A DNA stretch of 64,000 bases from Pseudomonas triclosanedens. GTDB taxonomy: Bacteria; Pseudomonadota; Gammaproteobacteria; Pseudomonadales; Pseudomonadaceae. Shown piece by piece: positions 50,922 through 60,447 of this stretch. The notes below the pieces were generated by a model. It made no database searches and was not told the DNA's origin. It worked only from the letters and a program-made list of their open reading frames with translations. The translations under genes were made by a program, and so were the position numbers. Within the stretch, counting starts at the first letter, position 1. Each line of letters starts with the position of its first letter. The stretch is taken from NCBI RefSeq assembly GCF_026686735.1, contig NZ_CP113432.1:1674001-1738000 (forward strand), written 5' to 3'.

Positions 50922-51701
50922 TTATCTGATAATTGGATTGTTTGTGAATTGCTCACTCGGGGCGAGGAACTTGCTTAGAAACTGGCGGGTGCGCTCTTCA
51001 CGCGGGTTGGCGAACAGCGCCTTGGCGTCGCCTTGTTCGACGATCACGCCCTTGTCGATGAAGATCGCCCGGTTCGCCACGTCGCGGGCGAAGCTCATTT
51101 CGTGTGTGACGATGACCATCGTGCGCCTTTCCTGGGCCAGGCCGCGAATGGTCGACAGCACCTCACCGACCAGTTCCGGGTCGAGTGCGGAGGTCGGTTC
51201 GTCAAACAGAATCACATCAGGCTGCATGGCCAGTGCCCGAGCTATGGCGACCCGCTGCTGCTGGCCGCCGGAAAGGCGCCTGGGGTAGGAATCTTCCTTG
51301 CCGGCCAGACCGACCTTCGCCAGCAACTGGCGCGCGCGCTGCTCGGCCTGGGCGCGGGGTTCCTTCTTCACCACAATTGGCCCCTCGATCACGTTCTCCA
51401 GCGCCGTGCGATGGGGGAAGAGGTTGAAGTTCTGGAACACGAAGCCCACGTGCTGGCGCAGCTTGCGGATCAAGCCCTGCTGGCTGCTCAGCGGGCGTGA
51501 GGCATCAATGTGAATATCGCCAACCTGGATGGTGCCGCCATTGGGTGTCTCCAGCAGATTCAGGCAACGCAGCAGGGTAGTCTTGCCCGAGCCGCTCGGG
51601 CCGATGATCGCGACCACTTCGCCAGCCTCGACGGTCAGGTCGATGCCCTTGAGCACCTCCTGGCCGCGGAACTGCTTGGTCAGTTGGCGTACCTCGATCA
51701 T
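50922..51701 (-). CDS. tcyN: Cystine/amino-acid ABC transporter ATP-binding protein (TcyN/YecC-like)
   Basis: The 259-residue ATPase has Walker A GPSGSGKTT, signature LSGGQQQRVAIARAL, Walker B VILFDEPTSALDPE and the H-loop IVTHEMSFARDV. It is the polar amino-acid (PAAT) type. Its ATG overlaps the permease stop by four bases. With the upstream permease, binding protein and D-cysteine desulfhydrase it mirrors E. coli tcyN-tcyL-tcyJ-dcyD, so L-cystine/diaminopimelate uptake is the likely role. Confidence 0.92.
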   Translation of the reverse strand: MIEVRQLTKQFRGQEVLKGIDLTVEAGEVVAIIGPSGSGKTTLLRCLNLLETPNGGTIQVGDIHIDASRPLSSQQGLIRKLRQHVGFVFQNFNLFPHRTALENVIEGPIVVKKEPRAQAEQRARQLLAKVGLAGKEDSYPRRLSGGQQQRVAIARALAMQPDVILFDEPTSALDPELVGEVLSTIRGLAQERRTMVIVTHEMSFARDVANRAIFIDKGVIVEQGDAKALFANPREERTRQFLSKFLAPSEQFTNNPIIR

Positions 51702-52372
51702 GCGTCGTGCTCCCGGTCGTGGCGGTTGACCCGGTCTTCAAGTCGGTTCTGCAGGTGCGAGAGGATGCTGGCGAGCACCCAGTAGATCAGCGCGGCGGCG
51801 AGGTACATGGTGAAGACCTCGAACGTGCGCGCGGTGATCAGTTGTGCCTGGCGGAACAGCTCCGGAACCTGGATGGTGGCAGCCAGCGCGGTGTCCTTGA
51901 CCAGCGAGATGAAGCTGTTGCCCAACGGCGGCAAGGCGGTACGCGCGGCCTGCGGGAGAATCACCCGGCGCAGGGTCTGGGCGCGGGTCATGCCGATGCT
52001 GGATGCCGCCTCCCACTGGCCACGGTCGATCGAGCCGATGGCGGCACGCAGGATTTCGCACACATAGGCAGCCATGTTCAGCGAGAAACCGATCAGCGCC
52101 GCTGGCAGCGGATCGAGCTCGATGCCCAGTTGCGGCAGGCCGTAATAGATCATGAACAACTGGACCAGCAACGGCGTGCCACGGAAGAACGACACGTAGA
52201 TGCGGGAAAGCCAGCGGAGAGGAAGGGGGCCGTACAGGCGCATCAGCGCGAAGAGGAACCCGAGCAGTAGTCCGAAGAACATGCCGCCTACGCTGAGGAC
52301 TACCGTGAAGACCGCGCCCTTGAGCAGAAAGGGCGCGGAATCCAGCGCAAGCTGCAGGCTTGCGTCGATCAT
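51698..52372 (-). CDS. tcyL: Cystine/amino-acid ABC transporter permease (TcyL/YecS-like)
   Basis: The 224-residue permease has five helices and the EAA-loop region QWEAASSIGMTRAQTLRRVILPQA, the HisM/Q-type signature. SFFRGTPLLVQLFMIYYGLP is typical of PAAT permeases. It overlaps both neighbours by 4 bp (ATGA), consistent with coupled synthesis of the transporter. It should form a homodimer, since only one permease gene is present. Confidence 0.93.
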   Translation of the reverse strand: MIDASLQLALDSAPFLLKGAVFTVVLSVGGMFFGLLLGFLFALMRLYGPLPLRWLSRIYVSFFRGTPLLVQLFMIYYGLPQLGIELDPLPAALIGFSLNMAAYVCEILRAAIGSIDRGQWEAASSIGMTRAQTLRRVILPQAARTALPPLGNSFISLVKDTALAATIQVPELFRQAQLITARTFEVFTMYLAAALIYWVLASILSHLQNRLEDRVNRHDREHDA

Positions 52373-53169
52373 TGGGTCACGTCAGCCTTGAACCATTTTT
52401 CCGACAACTGCTTGAGAGTGCCGTCGGCGCGCAGCTTCTCGATGGCCTTGTTCAGCGCAGCGAGCAGTTCCGGGTTGCCCTTGCGCAGGGCTATGCCGGC
52501 TTCCTGGCGGGCAAAGGGAGCGCCGGTCAGGGCCATGGCGCCATTGGTCTTGTTGACCATGTCGAAGGCGGCCAGGCGGTCCACCAGAATCACGTCGATG
52601 CGGCCGCTGCGCAGGTCCTGGAACTTGGTCGGGTCATCCTCGTAGGTGCGCACATCGGCCTTCGGTACGTTGTCCTTCAGCCATTGCTCGTAGTTGGTGC
52701 CCAGGCCGACGCCAACCTTCACGCCCGCCAGTTTCTCGGGTGCGTCGTACTTGCTTTCGTCACCTTTGCGCACCAGCGCCTGGATGCCGGAGACGGTGTA
52801 TGGCTCGGAGAAGTCGTACTTCTTCTTGCGCTCCTCGGAGATGGTCACCTGGTTGATCACCAGGTCCAGGCGCTTGGACTCCAGCGCGGCGAGGATACCG
52901 TCCCACTTGGTCGGTTGAAGCTTGGCCTTGGCGCCAAGCTCCTTGGCGATGAGGTCGGAGAAGTCCACTTCGAAGCCGGCGAGCTTGCCGTTTTCGTCCT
53001 GGAAGCTGAATGGTGGATAGGTGCCCTCCAGTCCGACCCGGACTTCGCCTTTCTCCTTGATCTGGGCGAGCAGGTCGTCGGCGGCCAGGGCTTGGCCGAA
53101 GAGGCCGGCACCCAGGGTGAGGGTCAGGCTGGCAAGAACGAAATGGCGTCGCAGTGCGGTGAAGATCAT
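52369..53169 (-). CDS. tcyJ: Cystine-binding periplasmic protein (TcyJ/FliY-like)
   Basis: The 266-residue type II solute-binding protein has a signal peptide (cleavage near QALA/ADDLL), then GTYPPFSFQDENGKLAGFEVD, the amino-acid-binding signature, and ISEERKKKYDFSEPYT. GSGRIDVIL-like LRSGRIDVILVD also fits the family. The start ATG 53167-53169 (MIFTALRRHF) is favoured by signal-peptide length. It is the third gene from the left of the leftward cystine operon. An AT-rich tract just upstream (53223-53272) may carry its own promoter. Confidence 0.92.
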   Translation of the reverse strand: MIFTALRRHFVLASLTLTLGAGLFGQALAADDLLAQIKEKGEVRVGLEGTYPPFSFQDENGKLAGFEVDFSDLIAKELGAKAKLQPTKWDGILAALESKRLDLVINQVTISEERKKKYDFSEPYTVSGIQALVRKGDESKYDAPEKLAGVKVGVGLGTNYEQWLKDNVPKADVRTYEDDPTKFQDLRSGRIDVILVDRLAAFDMVNKTNGAMALTGAPFARQEAGIALRKGNPELLAALNKAIEKLRADGTLKQLSEKWFKADVTQ

Positions 53170-53222
53170 GGTGAGCCCCGTCTTTGGTGTTTTAAGCAGG
53201 TTAGTCAACGTGTGGCGACTGT

Positions 53223-53272
53223 AGGGTCATAGTTGTTATGCAATAAAATAATGAAAAGTTACATACTTAGAT
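53223..53272 (-). promoter_or_regulatory. AT-rich spacer likely carrying the tcyJ promoter
   Basis: About 50 bp between dcyD and tcyJ are far richer in A+T than surrounding DNA (runs such as CAATAAAATAATG) and start just past the dcyD stop. That fits a separate promoter for the transporter genes. No CysB or other regulator site could be named. Confidence 0.35.
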
Positions 53273-54289
53273 TTATGCGTCGGCGTGTCGGCCTACCGGG
53301 TGATAAGCGAAAAGCGCCGGTGCACCACCCGTATGGAGGAACAGCAGGGGGCCGTCGGCAGCAAAACGTCGGCGGGCGATTCCATCGAGCAGACCAGCCA
53401 TCGCCTTGCCTGTGTAGACCGGATCGAGCAGCAGCCCTTCTTGGCTGGCCAGTAGTCGCACTGCCTCCAGCGTGCCGGCGTTCGGTTCGCCGTAGCGTGG
53501 CGCGAAGTACTCATCCCACAGTTCAACCTTCGGCGCTTGCCGGGAGCCTTGTCCGAGCAACTCCAGCGTATGCTGGATCAGGCCCTCTACTTTCGGACGT
53601 TGCGCGGCGTCGGTGCGCGAAACCGTCACTCCGATCACCCGCAACTCCGGCATGGCCTCGGCCAGCGCTACGGCGAGCCCCGCATGAGTGCCGGCGCTGC
53701 CGGAGGCCAGCACCACGGCGGCGAAGCGCTGACCGCTGAGTCGAATCTGCTCCGCCAGTTCGAAGCCTGCGCGAACGTAGCCCATTGCCCCCAGCGCATT
53801 GGAGCCACCAATGGGAACTAGGTACGGCTTGCGGCCCTCGCGCAGCAGGCGTTCGCCGCTCTGCAGCAACAGTTCGTCGGCGTTATCCAGGTTGGCGACC
53901 AGTTCGACTTCTGTGCCGAACAGATCCAGCAGCAGGCGATTGCCGTTGCTCAGGTAGTTGAGGTTCTGTGTTCCGATCGGGTTTTCCAGCAGCGCCACGC
54001 AGCGCAGGCCAAGCTTCGCCGCCACCGCTGCCGTCTGGCGCACATGGTTCGACTGGATGGCGCCTGCAGTTACCAACGTGTCGGCACCCGAGCGCAGCGC
54101 ATCGGCCGCAAGGAATTCGAGCTTGCGCACCTTGTTACCGCCGAGGGCGAACGGCGTAGTGTCGTCGCGCTTCACATAGACATCGCGCCTCAGGTGGGCC
54201 GAGAGGCGCTCCAGTTTTTCCAGGGGAGTGGGGCCGCCGGCCAGTTCGAGACGAGGGAGGCTTGCCAGGGCGGTGCGGATGGAGTTCAT
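53273..54289 (-). CDS. dcyD: D-cysteine desulfhydrase
   Basis: The 338-residue fold-II PLP enzyme has the PLP lysine in [12 protein letters not shown] (near residue 55), [20 protein letters not shown] for phosphate binding, and [16 protein letters not shown]. It belongs to the D-cysteine desulfhydrase / ACC deaminase family; adjacency to cystine transporter genes favours D-cysteine desulfhydrase (pyruvate, sulfide and ammonia from D-cysteine). Start ATG 54287-54289 follows GAGG. It is 103 bp upstream of tcyJ, the first gene of the leftward cluster. Confidence 0.88.
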   Translation of the reverse strand: MNSIRTALASLPRLELAGGPTPLEKLERLSAHLRRDVYVKRDDTTPFALGGNKVRKLEFLAADALRSGADTLVTAGAIQSNHVRQTAAVAAKLGLRCVALLENPIGTQNLNYLSNGNRLLLDLFGTEVELVANLDNADELLLQSGERLLREGRKPYLVPIGGSNALGAMGYVRAGFELAEQIRLSGQRFAAVVLASGSAGTHAGLAVALAEAMPELRVIGVTVSRTDAAQRPKVEGLIQHTLELLGQGSRQAPKVELWDEYFAPRYGEPNAGTLEAVRLLASQEGLLLDPVYTGKAMAGLLDGIARRRFAADGPLLFLHTGGAPALFAYHPVGRHADA

Positions 54290-54533
54290 CGATGGCCTCG
54301 TTGTAACGGAGGGGCGGAAGAAGGGCTCTGACATTGGAAGCGGTTAGGTCCGCTCTGTCAGATGGCTCCGTACGATTGTGACTGAAAAGTCTCTTTGTTC
54401 TTTCTTAAGTACTGAAATATTGATGTAATTATTCTTTCGGAAGGAGAAACAACAGGTTAGAGGCAGGGTGCAGGCATGTGCCGTTCATCCTCACTGGATG
54501 TTGTTCAAACTTGAGAGGAAGTGCAGGTCTCCA

Positions 54534-55502
54534 ATGCAGCAGACACCACAGCGCAAGCTGATCATCCAGATTCCGTGCCTCAACGAGGCTGAATCTTTGC
54601 CCGTTTGCCTGGCTGAACTGCCGCGGGAAGTCGAGGGATTTACTCACGTCGAATGGCTGATCATCGACGATGGTAGCGATGACGACACGGTGGCAGTGGC
54701 CAAGGCCAACGGCGTGGACCACATAGTACGCCACGCGGGCAACAAGGGGCTGGCACAGGCGTTCATGACCGGGCTCGATGCTTGCCTGCGTCTGGGCGCG
54801 GATGTCATCGTGAACACCGATGCCGACAACCAGTACTGCGCTGCCGACATTCCGGCATTGACCTTGCCTATCATCGAGCACCGGGCCGACCTGGTGATCG
54901 GTGCCCGACCGATCAGCGCCATCGAGCATTTCTCCCCTATAAAGAAAGCGTTGCAGCGCTTGGGTAGCTGGGTGGTACGTGTCGCCAGCAAGACTACTGT
55001 GCCGGACGCTCCCAGTGGTTTCCGGGCGATGAGTCGCATCGCCGCGCAGCGCATGATGGTGTTCAGCAATTACACCTACACCCTCGAAACAATCATCCAG
55101 GCGGGGCAGAAGAACCTCACCGTGGTCTCGGTACCCATTCGTGTCAATGGCGATCTGCGCCCCTCGCGACTGGTGAAGAGCATTCCTTCTTACATCCAGC
55201 GCAGCATCGTCACTATCGTCCGGATCTTCATCGTCTACCGACCGTTCCGCTTCTTCGGCACCATCGGGGCTGCGCTTTTCATGGCGGGCTTCCTGATCGG
55301 TCTGCGATTCCTCTGGAAGTATCTGGCGGGCGCCGGCGACGGTCACGTCCAGTCGTTGATCCTGGCTGGCGCTCTGATGGGAATGGGTTTCCAGACACTA
55401 TTGATCGCTTTTGTCGCCGACCTGCTGTCAGCCAACCGGAAACTGATGGAAGACGTGCGGGTCAAGGTTGCCGAGATCGCCTCGAACACCGAGCGCAAGT
55501 AA
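54534..55502 (+). CDS. Polyprenyl-phosphate glycosyltransferase, GT2 family (DPM1/GtrB-like)
   Basis: The 322-residue protein has a GT-A domain (IIQIPCLNEAESLP, IIDDGSDDDT, NTDADNQY with the DxD, VIGARP) and two C-terminal helices (about 235-260 and 270-300), the dolichol-phosphate-mannose-synthase / GtrB layout. It should place a sugar from a nucleotide donor on polyprenyl phosphate at the inner membrane. Start ATG 54534 (MQQTPQRKLI) follows GCAGGT. It heads an envelope-glycan cluster with a methyltransferase, an AglD/MprF-like membrane protein and a GT-C. Confidence 0.88.
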   Translation: MQQTPQRKLIIQIPCLNEAESLPVCLAELPREVEGFTHVEWLIIDDGSDDDTVAVAKANGVDHIVRHAGNKGLAQAFMTGLDACLRLGADVIVNTDADNQYCAADIPALTLPIIEHRADLVIGARPISAIEHFSPIKKALQRLGSWVVRVASKTTVPDAPSGFRAMSRIAAQRMMVFSNYTYTLETIIQAGQKNLTVVSVPIRVNGDLRPSRLVKSIPSYIQRSIVTIVRIFIVYRPFRFFGTIGAALFMAGFLIGLRFLWKYLAGAGDGHVQSLILAGALMGMGFQTLLIAFVADLLSANRKLMEDVRVKVAEIASNTERK

Positions 55503-55539
55503 CGCCAGGAACCTTTGGCAAGCAGCAAATGGAGGGGGC

Positions 55540-56184
55540 ATGGGGATCAAGGTAGCCGGAGGCATCCGGGAAAACGGTATCGTCGTTGGAAACGCCTACG
55601 ACAAGTACGGGTCCGGTAACTGGATCGTCCGGCGGATCATGGCTGGCTTCGAGAAGTCGTTGTCTGGCCTGGTGAAGCGTGCGGAGCCCGCGTCCATTCA
55701 CGAGGTTGGCTGTGGCGAAGGCTATTGGGTGCTGCGCTGGCAAGAGGAGGGGCGACAAGCCCGGGGCTGCGACTTTTCCGCTCAGGCCATCGCGCTGGCT
55801 AAAGAGAACGCCGAAGGTCGCGTGGCCGGTGCGGAACAGCTGTTCGAAGTGAAGAGCATCTACGACCTGCAACCTGATGTGGATTCCGCAGACCTGCTGG
55901 TTTGTTGCGAAGTACTTGAGCACCTGGAAGACCCGGATGCCGGCATTCGGGCTCTGCAGAAGGTCGTGAGCGGGCACCTGATCGTCAGCGTGCCACGGGA
56001 GCCCTTGTGGTGCGCATTGAACCTCGCGCGGGGCAAGTACATCGGGAGCCTGGGTAATACACCGGGACACTTGCAGCATTGGTCGAAGAACGGTTTCGTC
56101 CGTTGGGTCTCCCAGTATTTCGAAGTCGTCGAAGTCCGCTCGCCATTGCCCTGGACTATGCTGCTCTGCCGTCCGTTGCGCTGA
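55540..56184 (+). CDS. SAM-dependent class I methyltransferase
   Basis: The 214-residue protein has the SAM motif IHEVGCGEGYWVLRW near residue 50, then GCDFSAQAIALAKENA and LLVCCEVLEHLEDPDAGIRAL, a methyltransferase-11 pattern. The N-terminus (GNAYDKYGSGNWIVRRIMAGF) resembles methyltransferases found in glycan clusters. GGAGGGGG precedes ATG 55540. The gap to the next gene is one base. It probably methylates a sugar or lipid intermediate made by its neighbours. Confidence 0.87.
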   Translation: MGIKVAGGIRENGIVVGNAYDKYGSGNWIVRRIMAGFEKSLSGLVKRAEPASIHEVGCGEGYWVLRWQEEGRQARGCDFSAQAIALAKENAEGRVAGAEQLFEVKSIYDLQPDVDSADLLVCCEVLEHLEDPDAGIRALQKVVSGHLIVSVPREPLWCALNLARGKYIGSLGNTPGHLQHWSKNGFVRWVSQYFEVVEVRSPLPWTMLLCRPLR

Positions 56185-56185
56185 A

Positions 56186-57061
56186 ATGCCCAAGTCGATG
56201 CGTAAGCTGCTCCACTGGGGTGGCAGTGCTCTGGCGGTGCTCGGTGTGCTGTTCGTTGCGCTGCGGATCCGTCAGTACGGCGAGCAGTTCGACCCGGCGG
56301 CCCTGGGCGTAGGGCAGTGGCTCGGGATTGCCGGGCTGGCGCTGCTCTATGGCGGCGCCAACGGATTCCTCGCGTTTGCCTGGTGGCGTCTGCTGGCGCG
56401 TGGAGGCATTAATGCCACGCTGCGCTGGGTGCTGCATGCCTACGGCCTCTCGCAACTTGCCAAGTACCTGCCCGGCAATGTCTTCCACATCGCCGGCAGG
56501 CAAGCTCTCGGCATGGCGGCGGGCTGGCCCGCACGTCCATTGGCCACTGCGATCTTCCTGGAACTCGTGCTTCTGGCTGTTGCCGGGGCGCTCTTCAGTG
56601 CCTTGTTGTTGCCAGTGCTGCTGCCCTCCGCAGGCTGGTTCGCCGGAGCGCTGCTGTGGGGACTGGCGGTGTCCATCGGTATTCTGGCTGTTCGGCGACT
56701 TCTGGGGCGACAGGCCAGCCAGGCGATTGTCAGCCTGCTCGTGTTCCTGTTGGTCTCATCTGCCATCTTCGTTGTATTGACCACCTTCGTCAGCCCCGCC
56801 TCGACCATCCTTCCCAGCGCCTGGCCGGTCATCGCCGGTGCCTTCGTCATCGCCTGGCTGGTGGGCCTGGTGACGCCTGGGGCTCCAGCAGGCGTAGGGG
56901 TGCGGGAGCTGGTCCTGCTGGTACTTCTCAAACCCTGGGTCGCGGAAGCCGACCTTCTGCTTGCCGTCATCCTCGGACGTCTGGTGACAGTGCTCGGGGA
57001 TCTGCTTTTCTTCTTGGCCGCACTGGCAATGCGCGGCGCCGATTCAAGGAAGTGTGAATGA
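56186..57061 (+). CDS. AglD/MprF-type (lysylphosphatidylglycerol synthase TM region) membrane protein
   Basis: The 291-residue protein has about eight transmembrane helices. It contains the PGAPAGVGVRELVLLVLL motif that characterises the UPF0104/AglD/MprF-flippase group, plus LSQLAKYLPGNVFHIAGRQALG. Members are thought to translocate lipid-linked sugars or aminoacyl lipids. It overlaps the GT-C gene by four bases, so a role with that transferase is likely. It may act as the flippase for the polyprenyl-sugar made by the upstream GT2. Confidence 0.82.
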   Translation: MPKSMRKLLHWGGSALAVLGVLFVALRIRQYGEQFDPAALGVGQWLGIAGLALLYGGANGFLAFAWWRLLARGGINATLRWVLHAYGLSQLAKYLPGNVFHIAGRQALGMAAGWPARPLATAIFLELVLLAVAGALFSALLLPVLLPSAGWFAGALLWGLAVSIGILAVRRLLGRQASQAIVSLLVFLLVSSAIFVVLTTFVSPASTILPSAWPVIAGAFVIAWLVGLVTPGAPAGVGVRELVLLVLLKPWVAEADLLLAVILGRLVTVLGDLLFFLAALAMRGADSRKCE

Positions 57062-59366
57062 GCCGGATATCTGCAAGCGTCTTGAGTCGCCTCGTCCTGG
57101 GATGCCTGGCGATTCTTTGCGTGCTGATCGTAAACAACGCCCTGCCAGGGCTGTTGACGCCGACCCTGGGGCAGGCGATATGGACGACCGGATTCGCCCA
57201 AGCATTCGCCAACCAAGGACTGACCGCGCTGCACACGCAGTACTTCGGCATGCCCGCCGGCGGTGCGATAGCCTTCGGGCTGGCCGGCGCCTGGCCTACC
57301 AGCCTGCTGCTGCGTCTTGGCCTGGCGCCGGCGGATGCCTACTCCGCAATGGTTGCCTTCTGGCTGATCGTGGCGTTTCTTTCGGCCTCCCGGCTGGCGC
57401 GGCAGATGGGGGGCAATGACTATCTCGCAATACTCGGTGCCGCGCTCTGGACCAGCCTGCCGGTGATCTGGGCGCATTCCGACTACAGCATGCTCTCGCT
57501 GGGGATAGCCCTGCTCCCGTTCTACTTCCTTGCACTGACCCGTCTCGTCGACGCTTCGGGCAATGTGTGGCGAGCTCGGGCTCTGTACCCGCTGGTTACC
57601 ATCATTGCCGTGTTCATGGACGGCTACACCTTCATGATGTTCGCGGCGGGGGCGAGCCTTACGCTGGCCTATCTCTGCGTCACCCGGGCGCACGAGCGGA
57701 TGTGGTTGCTGCGCAATGCACTGCCGGTGCACATCCTGGGCTTTGCTCTGGCCTACCTGCTCTACACCCGTTATGTCGGCACCGCTGGGTTTGATCGGTC
57801 GCCAATAGACTTCTTCCGCGGCTGGGGAGTGGACCTGAGTTTCCTGGTCATTCCCAGCCAGGGCATCCTGTGGCTTCCTGACCTTCTGGGCATGAGCCTT
57901 CTACGCACGACCGAGCGCTATTACGGCGATGCCTCCACCTGGCAGACCACCTTCGCACTCCCCCTGCTGCTCGCCGCCTGCCTGGCGCTCGCCGTGCTGC
58001 GCCGTCGCCGCGCGATGGCCTTTGCGCTGCTTGCTGGCGCACTGCTGGCGCTTTATCTGGCGCTGGGGCCGTCGTTGAAGATCAATTCGATCAAACCGCA
58101 GAACGTATCGGACCAGATGTCCGTCACGCTCAACCCCTTGATGCCCGCCGAACGCGCCGTTGCGCCGACTGGTAGCGCCTGGTTGTCGACTCACCTCCCT
58201 GGATTCAGCGCTATGCGTGCGTCCTATCGCTGGTCGGCGCTCGCATTGTTCGCCGTCTGGTGCCTGCTGATGCTGCAATTGCCGGCGCTGCGCAACAAGC
58301 GCTTGTGCTGGGGGATGTTCGGCGTGCTGATCCTGCTCAACCTGCCGCATCCGATTGCGCACCTGCGAGCGGGGCTCGATGCGCGCACCATGTTCAGTCG
58401 CATCGACGAGCAGATGCGCAATCCACTCATGGAGCGAGTCAAGCCAGGGGAAATGGTCGCGTTCATACCCTGGGGCAACGACTTCCTGGCCAACTACCTG
58501 GCGCCGAGCCTTGGGGTGCGAACCTTCAATGTCGGTGGCGACAAGGGAGGGGAACAGGCCCGAACTCGCTGGCCAACCGAGATGCTGGGAGCGGGGCCGG
58601 CTGTACCGTCTGGCGACGCGAGTGCCCTGGTTCGACTGTTGCTCAATGGCGAAGCGGATGTGCTGGTGATCCCTTATGTCAACCTGCTGTGGTCTGCCCA
58701 CTGGTGGCCATGTATCGATCAGACCGAAATGCGCATGAGTGCCGAACAGAGAGAAAACGCAAAACTGATTCCTGACTTCCATTGCCCGCACCAGATTCGG
58801 CAGCAGCGCGAAGAGCTCCTGCAACTGCTGCGTAGCCAGCCTGCCGTGGCGGTCGAGGATGGCGAGCTGTTCGCCACGGTACGTCTTGCATCCTCCGAGT
58901 CTGTGCAGCGTCTGCGGGACGAATGGTTGCAGGGCACGATCGTGCCCACCCTCCCGCAAGCGAACTCTCTCGATTCGATATTCATGCTGGGGGAGGGTTG
59001 GTACTTCGTGGAGCCTGGCCAGGTATGGTCTGGCCCGAAGGCTCGCCTGGACCTGCCGGTGCCGGCGACTTGCCGTGAGGGCTCGTGCGAATACCGGCTG
59101 ACCCTGACCCCGCTCGCCGCCAGCGCCGAAAGGCCGGTGGAGGTACGCCTGCGTCAGGATTGTGCAGGGGGGGCCGGAACGATGCACGACAACTGCGCTC
59201 GGGCCAGGCGAATGATTTTGTCGTACCGGTATGCCCTGGTAAGCCGTTGCAGAGCATCTGGATCGATGTCGACAAGGCGGACTCGCCACAGCATCTGCTC
59301 GGCATTCCAGACCAGCGTGTTCTTGGCGTTTCGCTATCGGGCGTTCATCTCCAGCAACAGAAGTGA
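57058..59366 (+). CDS. GT-C-type membrane glycosyltransferase, reading frame broken at a G7 tract
   Basis: The N-terminal 470 residues hold about eleven hydrophobic helices; a soluble periplasmic-type domain follows. The first frame is continuous to about 59173. At G7 (59167-59173) the family-like C-terminus moves to the next frame: FVVPVCPGKPLQSIWIDV through LGVSLSGVHLQQQK, ending at TGA 59364-59366. One extra G would join the parts into about 769 residues. As written, the first frame avoids stops by chance and runs on into the next gene in frame. The architecture suggests a lipid-linked-sugar transferase. ATG overlaps the previous stop. Confidence 0.75.
59167..59173 (+). repeat. Homopolymeric G7 tract inside the GT-C gene
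   Basis: Seven consecutive G residues at the exact point where coding potential changes frame. Such tracts slip during replication and are typical of phase-variable surface-glycan genes; they are also a common place for sequencing error. Confidence 0.8.
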
Positions 59367-59508
59367 AGCTGCCCGGAGTGTGCCGTGGTCGCTAGCCTGT
59401 GAATCAATGTGCGGACAGCCGCGCCGGGAACCGCTACGCTCCGTGCGCAAACCCGGCCATCTGCGTGCGGGGCATAACGATAAATCAGGCATTCCAGGGG
59501 CGGACTCC

Positions 59509-59967
59509 ATGATAACTACCGTGCTGCACACCACCAGGCGTTTTCACCGGTCCCTGCGCCGGCTGGCCCTGTGCTGGCTGGCGGCGTTGGCGTTTGGGTT
59601 GGGCTTCATCGCCCCGGCGCATGCGGACCGGGTGCTCCCGTCGGGCATGATGGTCGGGTACGTCTACAGTGCCCAGTACCCGGTGATCACCCTGCAGCGT
59701 CCCAAGCCCAGCCTGCTGCGCCGCGTGCTGACCCTTGGGCTGTACAAGAAGACCATCAGCTACCCGCTTTCGGTCTCCGTGCGTATCCGCGACGAAGAAA
59801 ACCGCTTCATGGTTTACGGGCTTCTGCCCAAGATCAACGGCAGGTTCGTCGGCATCAAAGTCGGGCTGGACAATCGCATCAGCCAGATCTGGGTGATGAC
59901 CAATGAAGAGGCCGCCGAGTACGTCACCCGTCCGGGTACCATCTTCCCGCCGACCGCTGGTTCCTGA
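59509..59967 (+). CDS. Secreted/periplasmic hypothetical protein, 152 residues
   Basis: The protein starts MITTVLHTTRRFHRSLRRLA. It has a long Arg-rich n-region, a hydrophobic core and a signal-peptidase site (APAHA/DRV), so it should be periplasmic. The mature part is a small beta-rich domain (VGYVYSAQYPVITLQRPKP, NGRFVGIKVGLDNRISQIWV). AGGGGCGG precedes ATG 59509. It lies in the same frame as the first part of the upstream GT-C gene, so automatic annotation may fuse the two. I recognise no named family. Confidence 0.82.
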   Translation: MITTVLHTTRRFHRSLRRLALCWLAALAFGLGFIAPAHADRVLPSGMMVGYVYSAQYPVITLQRPKPSLLRRVLTLGLYKKTISYPLSVSVRIRDEENRFMVYGLLPKINGRFVGIKVGLDNRISQIWVMTNEEAAEYVTRPGTIFPPTAGS

Positions 59968-60049
59968 GGATCGCGTGCCGCAGAAGCCGAAACGGAGGTG
60001 TATCGGCTATCATGTGCGCCGTTTCACTTCCAACACTCCGGTCGATCCC

Positions 60050-60253
60050 ATGACGTCTTCCCAGCCGCCGCGCGACGAAAGCGCGGAAACCACCTCCGAC
60101 GAGCCGAAACTCTCCCTGGCCGAACTGGCCAGGGCCGCGTTGGCCGCCCAGAAGCAGGCCAGCACTGCCTACCAGCACCGCAAGGCGCACGACAAGGCAG
60201 AATACCGCCCGCCGCACCCCCGGGGTTCGCGCCGCTCGATGGGCAAGCGCTGA
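60050..60253 (+). CDS. Small hydrophilic protein of unknown function
   Basis: The 67-residue product has an acidic, polar first third (SSQPPRDESAETTSDEPK), a short helix LSLAELARAALAAQKQA and a basic end (RPPHPRGSRRSMGKR). Start ATG 60050 has no clear Shine-Dalgarno; the frame continues upstream to 59903 without coding character. Codon usage fits the host. Probably a genuine small gene, function unknown. Confidence 0.55.
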   Translation: MTSSQPPRDESAETTSDEPKLSLAELARAALAAQKQASTAYQHRKAHDKAEYRPPHPRGSRRSMGKR

Positions 60254-60447
60254 GGCAACCTTTCGTCCGGGAACCTCTTCCAGCCAGCATGTCAGCGGGC
60301 CCGCTGGCTGAACTGCGTCGATCCCTCCGGGTCGAAGCTTCCGCCGCCGCGGAGGTGGCCATTCAAGTGAGCAACCCGCTTTCGCGAACCCGTCAAGGAA
60401 CGACGATCGCGCCACCCACCCGGCGCATCGCGTAGCAAGGAGAAGCC

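Noticed and set aside
53273..54289. ACC deaminase instead of D-cysteine desulfhydrase
   Set aside because: The fold is shared, but adjacency to cystine transporter genes in E. coli-like company favours D-cysteine desulfhydrase; not excluded by sequence alone.
57058..59967. A single 969-residue protein combining transferase and signal-peptide protein
   Set aside because: Residues from about 708 to 817 have no coding character, and a family-like C-terminus exists in the neighbouring frame with a stop at 59366; the downstream part has its own ribosome-binding site and signal peptide.
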